Positions 41,486-49,724 of a DNA stretch of 64,000 nucleotides are shown here, piece by piece (position 1 is the stretch's first letter; every line of letters starts with the position of its first letter). The stretch lies in the NCBI RefSeq assembly GCF_035830635.1, contig NZ_JAYMFI010000009.1, forward strand, positions 62,001 through 126,000, written 5' to 3'. Position numbers and translations under genes: made by a program. The stretch comes from Adlercreutzia shanghongiae. Its GTDB lineage: Bacteria; Actinomycetota; Coriobacteriia; Coriobacteriales; Eggerthellaceae. The notes beneath the pieces are model-generated. The model worked only from the letters and a program-made list of their open reading frames with translations. It was not told the DNA's origin and ran no database searches.

Positions 41486-44395
41486 ATGACCGATATGAAA
41501 GCCACTGCCGCCGCCTGCGGGTTTGTTTGGGAGAGCACGGAGGCTCTCGCCGAGGTGGAGGGCCAGGTGCACCTCATGCATCACGGCGCCTCGGGCGCGC
41601 GCCTCATGTTCATTCAAAACGACGACGCCAACAAGGCCTTTTCCATCACCTTCAAGACCCCGGCCGCCGATGACACCGGCGTCTTCCACATCCTGGAGCA
41701 CTCGGTGCTGTGCGGCTCCGAGAAGTTTCCGGTGAAGGAGCCCTTCGTCAACCTGCTGAAGAGCTCGATGCAGACGTTTCTGAATGCCATGACGTTCCCG
41801 GACAAGACCATGTACCCGGTGGCCTCCACCAACGAGCGCGACCTGCTGAACCTCATGGACGTGTACCTGGACGCGGTGTTTCACCCCGACATCTACCGCC
41901 GCGCCACCATCTTCGAGCAGGAGGGCTGGCACCTCGAGCTGGAGGGGGAGGGCGCAGAAGAGCGTCTGGTCACCAACGGCGTGGTGTACAACGAAATGAA
42001 AGGCGCGCTGTCCGAGCCCGACTCGGTGCTCTACGACGGGCTGTCGGCGGCGCTGTTCCCCGATACCACCTACCGCTTCGAATCGGGCGGCACGCCGCAG
42101 GCCATCCCGACGCTTACCTACGAGGGCTTCCTCGACAACCACCGTCGCCATTATCGGCCGGACAACGCCTACATTATTTTGTACGGCAACCTGGATGCCG
42201 AGACGTTCCTCGCCTTCTTGGACAAGGCCTACCTGGCGCCGTTGGCCGAGCAAGCGCGCGGGCCGCTCGCTGCAAACCCCCTTCAGCTGCAGGCGCCCGT
42301 GGCCCCCGCGCCGGTGTCGGTGCCCATGGACACCGCCCCCGAGAACGCCTGCGCTGCCGTGGGCTTCGTCGTCGGACGCGCTTGCGAGCGCGAGCGGGTC
42401 ATTGCGGCCGACATTTTGCTGGACGCCATCATGGGGGCCAACGAGTCTCCCATGAAGCGAGCCCTTCTAGATGCGGGCATTGCCGACGACGCCTTCGGGT
42501 ACGTGGCCGATTCCGTGGCCCAGCCCTTCGCCGTGGTGTCCCTGCGCGGCGCCCGCCCCGGGGCGGCCGAGCGCCTGCGCCGCATTGTGGAAGGGGAGGC
42601 GCGGCGCTTGGCCTCAGGCGGGCTCGACCGCGAGCTGGTGCGCGCCGCGCTCTCCCACGCCGAGTTCGTCATGCGCGAGCGCAACTTCGGCTATGCCGAT
42701 GGCGTGGTGCTCGCCATGTCGGCCATGGCCGGCTGGCTGTACGCCGACGACGACCCGGCGGCCTACCTGCGCTACGAGGATGCCTTCGCAGACCTGCGCG
42801 AAAAGGTGGAGGAGGGCTACTTCGAGACGCTTCTTGCCGAGCTGTTCTTGGAAAACGACCACCGCGCCTGCGTCGAGGTGGTTCCCACCGCCGCCGACGA
42901 GGAAGCGGTCGAGGAGGCCGCCGAGCGCGCCCGGGCCGCGGCGCTTACGCCCGACGAGGCTCGGGCCATCCGCGATGCGGTGGCTGCCCTGCGCGCCGCC
43001 CAGGAGGCGCCCGACGCGCCGGAGAATGTGGCGAAGCTGCCCCAGCTCACGCGCGCTGAAATCGGGCCGGCGCCGGCCGAGGAGCCCTGGGAGGTGCGAA
43101 AGGAGGGCCCCGTGACCCTCGTTCGCCATCACGTGCCCTGCCGCGGCATCGCCTACGCCTACCGCTACTTCGACCTTGCGGGCCTCGCCTTCGACGAGCT
43201 GCCCTACGCCACGGTGCTCGCCTGCGTGCTGGGCAAGCTTGACACCGCCAGCCACACGGCCGCCGAGCTGGACACTCTCGTCCAGGCCCATCTGGGCAAC
43301 TTGGGCTTTGCGACCGAGGTCCACGAGAAGGCCGACGACCGCGACGCGCTGCGCCCGGTGCTCGTCTGCGGCGCCTCGGCGCTCTCCGAGGAGGTTGCGT
43401 GGGCCGCGCGCCTCTCCGAGGAGGTGCTCACCGAGACCGACTTCTCCGACACGGCCCGCATCCGCGACATTCTGGCCCAGCGCCGCATCGCCATGGAGCA
43501 GGCCTTCGCCTCCTCGGGCCACAGCGCCGCCATGGCCCGCGCGGCCTCCTACTATCTGCCCGCCGCGGTGGTGCGCGAGCAGTTGGGTGGCGTGGACTTC
43601 TACCGTTTCCTGAAAGAGCTGCTGGCGCACTTCGATGAGCGCGCCGAGGCCCTTTCCGCCAAGCTGGCCGAGCTGGCGAGTCGCATCGTCACCGACGGGG
43701 GCTGCACGCTCTCCTTCGCCGGCGCCGACGAGGATCTGGCGGGCTTCGCGGCTGCCTCTGCGCCCTTCGGGGGCGCGCCTGCCGACGCGGCGCTTACGGC
43801 GCCCGCGCCCGTAAACCGCCACGAGGCCTTCGTCGTGGCCAGCGACGTCACCTACACGGCCGCGGGCTGGGATCGCCGCCTGCTCGGCGCGCCTTACAGC
43901 GGGCTGTGGCTTTTGGCCTCGCGCATTCTCTCCTACGATTATCTGTGGAGCGAGGTGCGCGTGAAAGGCGGCGCCTACGGGGCTGGCTTCCAGACGACCC
44001 GCTGCGGCTCGAGCCGCTTCTATTCCTACCGCGACCCGCGCATCGACGAGACTGTCGAGCGCTTCCGCAGCGCCGGCGGCTGGCTGGCCGCCCAGTTTGC
44101 GCCCACCGAGGCGGAGATGGACGGGTACGTGGTGTCCACGGTGGCCTCTCTCGACGCCCCGGCCAAGGCCCGCGAGCTTGTGCGCCGCCAGGACGGCATG
44201 TACTTCGCCGGGTACGGGCTGGCCGACCGTGCCCGGGTGCGCGAGGAAGTGCGCGAGGCGAGCGAGGAGGCGGTGCGCGCTCTGGGTGCGGCGGTGGACG
44301 CCATCGCCGGCGAGGGGCTGGTGTGCGCCTTCGGCAACGGGGACATCATCCGCGCCTCGCGCGAGAATTTCGCGGTCGTCGACCTTCTGGCCTAG
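41486..44395 (+). CDS. M16C insulinase-family zinc protease (PreP-like)
   Basis: Large peptide-degrading metalloprotease of 969 residues. The inverted zinc motif HILEH (His68, Glu71, His72) is intact, and VVYNEMKGAL supplies the distal glutamate about 90 residues on. The rest follows the M16C layout with a second, inactive half. No signal peptide is seen, so it probably acts in the cytoplasm on short peptides. ATG at 41486 follows GGAAGGAAG; the in-frame ATG at 41468 adds six residues and lacks a ribosome site. A TAGAAT box lies at 41450-41455. Confidence 0.92.
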   Translation: MTDMKATAAACGFVWESTEALAEVEGQVHLMHHGASGARLMFIQNDDANKAFSITFKTPAADDTGVFHILEHSVLCGSEKFPVKEPFVNLLKSSMQTFLNAMTFPDKTMYPVASTNERDLLNLMDVYLDAVFHPDIYRRATIFEQEGWHLELEGEGAEERLVTNGVVYNEMKGALSEPDSVLYDGLSAALFPDTTYRFESGGTPQAIPTLTYEGFLDNHRRHYRPDNAYIILYGNLDAETFLAFLDKAYLAPLAEQARGPLAANPLQLQAPVAPAPVSVPMDTAPENACAAVGFVVGRACERERVIAADILLDAIMGANESPMKRALLDAGIADDAFGYVADSVAQPFAVVSLRGARPGAAERLRRIVEGEARRLASGGLDRELVRAALSHAEFVMRERNFGYADGVVLAMSAMAGWLYADDDPAAYLRYEDAFADLREKVEEGYFETLLAELFLENDHRACVEVVPTAADEEAVEEAAERARAAALTPDEARAIRDAVAALRAAQEAPDAPENVAKLPQLTRAEIGPAPAEEPWEVRKEGPVTLVRHHVPCRGIAYAYRYFDLAGLAFDELPYATVLACVLGKLDTASHTAAELDTLVQAHLGNLGFATEVHEKADDRDALRPVLVCGASALSEEVAWAARLSEEVLTETDFSDTARIRDILAQRRIAMEQAFASSGHSAAMARAASYYLPAAVVREQLGGVDFYRFLKELLAHFDERAEALSAKLAELASRIVTDGGCTLSFAGADEDLAGFAAASAPFGGAPADAALTAPAPVNRHEAFVVASDVTYTAAGWDRRLLGAPYSGLWLLASRILSYDYLWSEVRVKGGAYGAGFQTTRCGSSRFYSYRDPRIDETVERFRSAGGWLAAQFAPTEAEMDGYVVSTVASLDAPAKARELVRRQDGMYFAGYGLADRARVREEVREASEEAVRALGAAVDAIAGEGLVCAFGNGDIIRASRENFAVVDLLA

Positions 44396-44430
44396 CGCCC
44401 CCCTTCGGCCGCCGCGTCGAAGGGGGAGCG
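44396..44430 (+). terminator. Hairpin after M16C protease gene
   Basis: CGCCCCCCTTC pairs with GAAGGGGGAGCG directly after the stop codon. It has no T-run. A TATAAT -10 box for the next gene lies at 44508-44513. Confidence 0.5.
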
Positions 44431-44548
44431 TTGCGCTCTGCCGCCCTTGAGGCGAAGGCGGCCGTGCAGAACTGGTGCAGGCCTTCGGGCGAATCGGCCG
44501 CATCAGCTATAATAAGGTGTTCCTCGAACAGAAAGGACCCATTGCCCC

Positions 44549-44893
44549 ATGGCGAATTCCAAGGAGTTCTCCCACATCACGGTCACGCCCGGCGATGACG
44601 ACGATGTGGTCATCCAGGCCGGCGTCGTCGAAGAGGCTGCGCTGCCCGTAGAGCCGGAGGCCTTCGAGGGCGTCGAAGAAGTCGTCGAAGAGGTCGCCGG
44701 GCCCGCTGATGCGGCCGACAAGGCTGCATCTCCCGAGGCATCTTCCGCCGCGCCGGCCAAGACCGACGGCTATCGCGAAACAACGCTCGAAGATCTGGAG
44801 GCCGGCGCAATGTCCACCACCCAAAAGGCCGTTATCATCGTGGCCGTGCTGGGCATAATCGCTTTTGTGGCATGGTACGTGCTGGCGCACTAG
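44549..44893 (+). CDS. Acidic single-span membrane protein, unknown
   Basis: I do not recognise this 114-residue protein. The N-terminal 80 residues are acidic and low in complexity (Glu, Val, Ala, Asp), without a signal peptide. One hydrophobic helix near the C terminus (AVIIVAVLGIIAFVAWYVLAH, about 93-113) would tail-anchor it with the acidic part in the cytoplasm. GAAAGGACCC precedes the ATG. It lies 39 bases before another acidic membrane protein and probably shares its transcript. Confidence 0.75.
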   Translation: MANSKEFSHITVTPGDDDDVVIQAGVVEEAALPVEPEAFEGVEEVVEEVAGPADAADKAASPEASSAAPAKTDGYRETTLEDLEAGAMSTTQKAVIIVAVLGIIAFVAWYVLAH

Positions 44894-44932
44894 GCGTCCG
44901 CCTTCCCGAGATACGAGAGGATTGACGAGCAC

Positions 44933-46228
44933 ATGGTGAGAAAGAGCAAGCACGGGCGCACCCCCCAGGAGACCGACGGCAACGCCATGGGCCTCACCGA
45001 GGCCTTCCACCCCATCTCCGACGATGGCTTCACCACGGCCATGGCGCCGCTGGATGCGGGCGGCGCGTCCATCAGCGGCGAGGAGGTGGCCGCAGGCCCC
45101 GACGGCGTTTTCGAGGCCATAGACCTCAACGACGGCGAGCGGCTTGACGAGGAGGGGCTGCCCGAGGGGGAGTCGTTCCCCGACGAGGAGGCCTATCGGG
45201 ACTTCTATGCCGGCCGCCCTCTGGATGACGGGCCCGATGCCGAGCGCGCTCTCTTCGATGGCGAATGCGCCTCTCCCGACGAGGCCCCGCTGCCCGAGGC
45301 CGTGCCCCTGGGCGTGGTGAGCGCCGATACCGCCGCCACCAAGCCGGCGAGCAAGGCCGTCCACAGCCCGAAGCGAGGCGAGGGCGCCCCGCGCGGCCGC
45401 CACGCCAAGCACGCGAGCGCCATGAACGACGGCGCGAAGAAGAAAGGCGAGGTGCCCGAGTACATGCGCAAGTCGCGTCGCATGCGCCGCATCCTCATCG
45501 TGGTCATCGTGCTGCTCGTACTCATCTTGGCCGCCATGGCCTATTTCGGCGTGCAGCTGTACAAGGAGGCCTCCTCCAGCGCCGTGCAGCAGGTGCTCTC
45601 CACCGAGCAGGAGACCGAGGCCATCGCTCCCGAGGACGCGAGCGATTCCGCCGATACGGCCAAGGTCACCACGGTGCCCGATCTGGTCACGCTGCTCGGG
45701 CTTACCCAGGAGCAGGCGGTGGACAAGCTGCAACACGGTGCCACGCCGGCCGAGCCCCGCGCGGTGAACGAGGAGGGCAATCCCATCAAGACCGAGGTGC
45801 GCGTAGCGCTCACGGCCGAGCCCGCCGACAGCCGCACGGGCACGCCCACGGTGTATCTGGGCCTCGATGCCGACGGCAAGATCGTCCAAGCCGGCTACTC
45901 CACCTCTACCAGCTCTCTGGGCTACGGCTCGCTCAGCTTCAAGGACGCCGTGCTGAAAGAGCACATCATCGAGAAGACGCTCGCAGAAGCCGGCGTGCCC
46001 GTTCACGAAGATGCGGTCGTGCTGCCCGATGATGCCGAGGAGTACACCTCCTACGACACCGATGGAACCACCATCACCAAGGAGTACTGCTCCTTCAACG
46101 GGGAGGTGGACGTCGACGGTGCGCCCCATGCCTGGTCGGCGGTGCTTTCCTACGACTACTCCATGGCCAACGCCTCCGACAATCTCGCCGACACCGTCCG
46201 CACCATCTTCATATATGTAAATTCATAA
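44933..46228 (+). CDS. Bitopic membrane protein with extracytoplasmic domain, unknown
   Basis: A 431-residue protein with an acidic N-terminal cytoplasmic part, a basic patch (RKSRRMRR), one transmembrane helix (ILIVVIVLLVLILAAMAYFG, about 185-204) and an external domain of about 225 residues. TTVPDLVTLLGLTQEQAVDKL (about 244-264) resembles the start of a PASTA repeat, which binds peptidoglycan fragments, but no full PASTA domain can be claimed. Gene order with the small tail-anchored protein, and shared acidic composition, suggest a common envelope role. Confidence 0.7.
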   Translation: MVRKSKHGRTPQETDGNAMGLTEAFHPISDDGFTTAMAPLDAGGASISGEEVAAGPDGVFEAIDLNDGERLDEEGLPEGESFPDEEAYRDFYAGRPLDDGPDAERALFDGECASPDEAPLPEAVPLGVVSADTAATKPASKAVHSPKRGEGAPRGRHAKHASAMNDGAKKKGEVPEYMRKSRRMRRILIVVIVLLVLILAAMAYFGVQLYKEASSSAVQQVLSTEQETEAIAPEDASDSADTAKVTTVPDLVTLLGLTQEQAVDKLQHGATPAEPRAVNEEGNPIKTEVRVALTAEPADSRTGTPTVYLGLDADGKIVQAGYSTSTSSLGYGSLSFKDAVLKEHIIEKTLAEAGVPVHEDAVVLPDDAEEYTSYDTDGTTITKEYCSFNGEVDVDGAPHAWSAVLSYDYSMANASDNLADTVRTIFIYVNS

Positions 46229-46236
46229 AAAGCTCC

Positions 46237-46265
46237 TTGCGCGGGGGACGGCCTGACGCTATACT
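46237..46265 (+). promoter_or_regulatory. Promoter of infC-rpmI-rplT
   Basis: TTGCGC (46237-46242), a 17-base spacer and TATACT (46260-46265) form a strong promoter. The transcript starts near 46272, giving a leader of about 160 bases. Confidence 0.75.
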
Positions 46266-46361
46266 AGGCAAGCTGTCAATCAAGCGAGGGCGATGAGCTC
46301 TCCACCTGGTTCGGCGCCTTTCAAGGTAGCTGATGGGTAGCGCAGATACATCTTTGCGTGT

Positions 46362-46398
46362 AAACCCGCCGCGTGCCTTCAGGGCCCGGCGGGTTTTT
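46362..46398 (+). terminator. Leader attenuator before infC
   Basis: AAACCCGCCG (46362-46371) pairs perfectly with CGGCGGGTTT (46387-46396), with T residues at the end. It sits in the infC leader just before the ribosome site, so it can end transcription early. The complementary upstream leader probably forms an alternative fold bound by L20 or IF3, as in other infC operons; this is inferred. Confidence 0.7.
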
Positions 46399-46430
46399 AT
46401 GTGTGAGAACACGAAAAGGAGGTGAGCGCG

Positions 46431-46994
46431 ATAGCTGCTCAAGAGCCCCGGCTCAACGACGAGATCACCACGCGCGAGTGCCGTCTCATCGATTTCGACG
46501 GGAACCAAATGGGCGTGTACCCCACGCACCAGGCCCAGCAAATCGCCGACGACATGAATCTCGATTTGGTGGAGATCGCTCCGAACGCCGATCCGCCCGT
46601 ATGCCGCATCATGGACTACGGGAAGTTCAAGTACGACCAGGCTATCAAGGCCAAGCAGGCTCGTAAGAACCAGAACAAGATCGAAGTCAAGGAGATGAAG
46701 TTCCGCCCGAAAATCGACGTGGGGGACTACACCACCAAGAAGAAGCACGTGCTTCGCTTCCTCGAGGCCGGCAACAAGGTGAAGATCACCATCATGTTCC
46801 GCGGCCGTGAGATGGCCCACCCCGAGCAGGGCCTCTCCATTCTGGAGCGGTTGGCCGACGATTTGAAGGACATCGCCGTCATCGAGAACCAGCCGAAGAT
46901 GGAAGGGCGCAACATGCATATGCTCATCGCCCCTCTGCCCGCTCAGGCGAAAAAGAAGAAGGACTCCAAGAACGAAGAAGGAAAGGACAACTAA
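46431..46994 (+). CDS. infC: Translation initiation factor IF-3, probable AUA start
   Basis: IF3 checks the initiator codon on the 30S subunit. The 187-residue product has RLNDEITTRECRLIDFDG near the start, the middle helix, and C-terminal MKFRPKIDVGDY. The ribosome site AAGGAGGTGA (46416-46425) lies five bases before ATA at 46431, which aligns with the usual IF3 N terminus. The only in-frame standard start nearby, GTG at 46422, is inside that ribosome site. Use of a rare start allows IF3 to repress its own synthesis, as AUU does in E. coli. The stop overlaps rpmI. Confidence 0.9.
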   Translation: MAAQEPRLNDEITTRECRLIDFDGNQMGVYPTHQAQQIADDMNLDLVEIAPNADPPVCRIMDYGKFKYDQAIKAKQARKNQNKIEVKEMKFRPKIDVGDYTTKKKHVLRFLEAGNKVKITIMFRGREMAHPEQGLSILERLADDLKDIAVIENQPKMEGRNMHMLIAPLPAQAKKKKDSKNEEGKDN

Positions 46995-47191
46995 TGCCCA
47001 AGATGAAGACCCATCGCGGTATGGCCAAGCGCGTCCGCAAGACCGGCACTGGCAAGCTCATGCGCGCCAAGGCCTTCAAGAGCCACATTCTTACCAAGAA
47101 GACTCAGAAGCGCAAGCGCAACTTCCGCCACGAGACTGAGATCGCTGAGGCCGACAGCAAGGTCGTCAAGCGTCAGCTCGGCCTTCGCTAG
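46994..47191 (+). CDS. rpmI: 50S ribosomal protein L35
   Basis: Small basic protein of the large subunit, 65 residues, starting MPKMKTHRGMAKRVRKTGTG. The start overlaps the infC stop by one base (TAATG). It is the middle gene of the infC-rpmI-rplT operon. Confidence 0.97.
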   Translation: MPKMKTHRGMAKRVRKTGTGKLMRAKAFKSHILTKKTQKRKRNFRHETEIAEADSKVVKRQLGLR

Positions 47192-47218
47192 TTATCGTTT
47201 CCAAGGAGTGATTAAGAT

Positions 47219-47575
47219 ATGCCTCGTGTAAAGCGTTCCGTTCATGCCCGCAAGAAGCGTCGTACCGTCCTTAATCGTGCGAAGGGCTACTATGGCGCGA
47301 AATCCCGTTCCTATCGTGCCGCGAAGGAGCAGGTGCAGCATTCGCTTCAGTACATGTACCGCGATCGCCGCAACAAGAAGCGCGAGATTCGTCGCCTGTG
47401 GATTACCCGCATCAACGCTGCGGCCCGTATCAACGGCATGAGCTACTCGGTGTTCATGAACGGCCTGAAGAAGGCCGGCGTCGTGCTCGACCGCAAGGTG
47501 CTCGCCGACATGGCCGTCAATGACCCCGCCGCCTTCGCCGCTTTGGTGGAAGTCGCCAAGAAGGCTGTCGCGTAA
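47219..47575 (+). CDS. rplT: 50S ribosomal protein L20
   Basis: Assembly protein of the large subunit, 118 residues, starting MPRVKRSVHARKKRRTVL with the typical RSYRAAKEQV and LWITRINAAAR. CAAGGAGTG precedes it. L20 often represses its own operon by binding the infC leader; the attenuator at 46362 fits that pattern. A bidirectional terminator follows. Confidence 0.97.
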   Translation: MPRVKRSVHARKKRRTVLNRAKGYYGAKSRSYRAAKEQVQHSLQYMYRDRRNKKREIRRLWITRINAAARINGMSYSVFMNGLKKAGVVLDRKVLADMAVNDPAAFAALVEVAKKAVA

Positions 47576-47600
47576 GCGCTTGACGTTCCCAGAGAGCTCA

Positions 47601-47634
47601 CACGAAAAAGGACCCTTCGGGGTCCTTTTTCGTG
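47601..47634. terminator. Bidirectional terminator after rplT
   Basis: CACGAAAAAGGACCC, TTCG and the exact reverse complement form a 15-pair stem with T-runs on both strands. It serves rplT on the plus strand and the NifX-like gene on the minus strand. Confidence 0.9.
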
Positions 47635-47660
47635 CTGGGTGAAGTTTGTTGAGGGGCTTG

Positions 47661-48068
47661 CTAGACGGCTTGGGCGACGAGCCTCAGCTCGATACGGGCG
47701 AAGGCGTCGTCGATCTCGCCGAAGGGCTCTTCCTTGATGCTTTTCTCGGACAGGCCCTCGTCGCCCATGAGGGTGCGGTTCAGGTAGGCGTCGGCGGCCT
47801 CGCGCGGGGTGGAGTCGCCGAAGAGAACCGGTTCGATGCCGATTTCGTCCAAGGCGGCCAGGCCCTCGGGCGTGAACTGGTGGGCGATGAGCGCATCCAC
47901 TCCCATCTGCTTCAGGATGGAGGCGCGCTCGTGCGGTGTAAGGCCCATGTTGGGCACGTTGCTGCAACTAGTGATAACGCCGTTCTCGACACCGTAGCAG
48001 GTGAAGCTCGAGCAGGTGGCTGCCTGAGAGGCGATGACGAGTCCGTCGCAAGCGACAGCGATCTTCAT
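47661..48068 (-). CDS. NifX/NifB-C-terminal-like dinitrogenase cofactor-family protein
   Basis: Small protein of 135 residues with the NifX fold: MKIAVACDGLVIASQAATC, the strand-loop CYGVENGVITSC, MGVDALIAHQFTPEGLAAL. Family members carry Fe-S or FeMo-cofactor precursors, but no nif genes lie nearby, so nitrogen fixation is not implied. Four cysteines in the first 40 residues could bind a cluster. The last 40 residues are an acidic extension. Function unknown beyond the family. Confidence 0.82.
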   Translation of the reverse strand: MKIAVACDGLVIASQAATCSSFTCYGVENGVITSCSNVPNMGLTPHERASILKQMGVDALIAHQFTPEGLAALDEIGIEPVLFGDSTPREAADAYLNRTLMGDEGLSEKSIKEEPFGEIDDAFARIELRLVAQAV

Positions 48069-48160
48069 GCAATATTCCCTTCCCCAGAAATACTGACGTT
48101 ACGATACCTGAATTACGCCTCGTCAATTGTGGAGTACGGCAAGTGGAGGGCTAGAGGCGG

Positions 48161-49669
48161 CTAGCCGCGACGCTTGCCGCCGCGCTTGGCCGCCACGGCG
48201 GCGCGATGGGCGCGGCCCGGACGGAAGTCCCCCGAGGTGCGCGCCGCACCGGCGCTCTTGCCCGCGCGGGCTGCGCCGCCTTTGGAGGCGGTCGTCTTCG
48301 AAAGGGCGCTCTTGGGGCGGGAGGAGCCTTTGCGCGCATTCTGGCTTGCGCCGGCGCTCTTGCCGCCCTGCTTCTTGCGCGTGTTGCGCTGACGGGCCTC
48401 GGCAGCCTCGGCCTCGGCGCGCTCTTTGGCCTTCGCTTTGCGCTTCTCCTTCTTGGCTTGCTCGCGGGCCGCCTCGGCCAGTTCCGGATCGCGGCGGGCA
48501 TGGGCTCGGGTGGCGCGCTCGGCGGCGGCCTCCGCGGCCTCTTCCAGATTGAATCCCGCCACCTCTATCTCGGGAATGTCGCGCTTGATGAGCTTTTGGA
48601 TGGCGGCGAGCTCGTCTTTGTTCTCCGGACTCACGAAAGTGACGGCGAAGCCCTCGGCTCCGGCGCGGCCCGTCCGGCCGATGCGGTGCACATAGTCCTC
48701 GGCCTGGGTGGGCACGTCGTAGTTCACCACGTAGGAGACCTCGTCCACGTCGATGCCGCGGGCGAGCACGTCGGTGGCCACGAGGATATCGGTGGTGCCC
48801 GAGGCGAAGTTGTCCAGGGCGCGCTTGCGCTGGTTCTGGGAGCGGTCGGAGTGGATGGCCTCGGCGTGGTAGCCCGCGCGCTTGAGCTTGCGGCAGGCGG
48901 CATCCGCGCGATGGCGCGTGCGGGCGAACACGATGACGCGGCGGCTTCCGTGCTCTTTGAGCAGCGCCGCCAAAAGGTCGGGCTTGAGGGCGTGGGGCAC
49001 GCGGGCGATGTACTGCACCACGGTGTCGGCGGTCTCGCCCTTGGCGGCGATCTGCACGATGGCCGGGTCGTCGAGCATGGCGTCTACCTGGTCGAGCACG
49101 CCCTTGTCGATGGTGGCCGAGAACAGAAGGGTCTGGCGCGTTTTGGGCGTTGCCTCTACGATGCGGCGCACCGAGGGGAGAAAGCCCATGTCCAGCATGC
49201 GGTCGGCCTCGTCCAGCACGAGCACCTGCACCTGGGAGAGGTCGACGGCCTTCTGGTTCATAAGGTCGATGAGGCGCCCCGGCGTGGCGATGAGCACGTC
49301 CACGCCCCGGGCGAGACGGTCGATCTGCGGATCGATCTTCACGCCGCCCACGACGTTGGCCACGCGCAGCCCGCGGGTTTTCGCGATGATTTGGCAGACT
49401 TCCTGTATCTGCATGGCAAGCTCGCGGGTGGGGGTGATGACGAGCATGGCCGGCGCCTTCTTGCGCTCGGCGCGGGCCAGCCCGTCGAGGGTGGGCAGCG
49501 AGAAGGCGGCCGTCTTGCCCGTGCCGGTCTTGGCGGCGGCAATGATGTCGCGGCCCTCGAGCACGAGCGGAATGGCCTGGGCCTGCACGGGCGTGGGCTC
49601 GGTGTAGCCGAGGTTGTCTACGGCGGTGAGGGCGGCCTCGGAAAGACCGAGTTCGGCAAAGGTGGTCAT
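48161..49669 (-). CDS. DEAD-box RNA helicase (RhlE/DeaD-like)
   Basis: ATP-dependent RNA unwinding for ribosome assembly or RNA decay. The 502-residue protein has the Q motif (GYTEPTPVQAQAIPL), Walker A AAKTGTGKTAAF, DEAD in VLDEADRMLD, SAT in LLFSATID, and HRIGRTGRAG. The C-terminal 130 residues are basic and rich in Ala, Lys and Arg, probably an RNA-binding tail. ATG at 49669 follows AAAGAGAG; longer in-frame starts have no support. Confidence 0.93.
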   Translation of the reverse strand: MTTFAELGLSEAALTAVDNLGYTEPTPVQAQAIPLVLEGRDIIAAAKTGTGKTAAFSLPTLDGLARAERKKAPAMLVITPTRELAMQIQEVCQIIAKTRGLRVANVVGGVKIDPQIDRLARGVDVLIATPGRLIDLMNQKAVDLSQVQVLVLDEADRMLDMGFLPSVRRIVEATPKTRQTLLFSATIDKGVLDQVDAMLDDPAIVQIAAKGETADTVVQYIARVPHALKPDLLAALLKEHGSRRVIVFARTRHRADAACRKLKRAGYHAEAIHSDRSQNQRKRALDNFASGTTDILVATDVLARGIDVDEVSYVVNYDVPTQAEDYVHRIGRTGRAGAEGFAVTFVSPENKDELAAIQKLIKRDIPEIEVAGFNLEEAAEAAAERATRAHARRDPELAEAAREQAKKEKRKAKAKERAEAEAAEARQRNTRKKQGGKSAGASQNARKGSSRPKSALSKTTASKGGAARAGKSAGAARTSGDFRPGRAHRAAVAAKRGGKRRG

Positions 49670-49724
49670 GAATCTCTCTTTCGTGGTGTCATGCGCGGCG
49701 CGAGCGGAGGCGCCCCGCGATGGG

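Noticed and set aside
46422..46424. GTG as infC start
   Set aside because: It lies inside the ribosome-binding site, so initiation there is unlikely; ATA at 46431 fits better.
47661..48068. Evidence for nitrogen fixation
   Set aside because: A lone NifX-like protein is common in non-fixing anaerobes, and no nifHDK genes are in the window.
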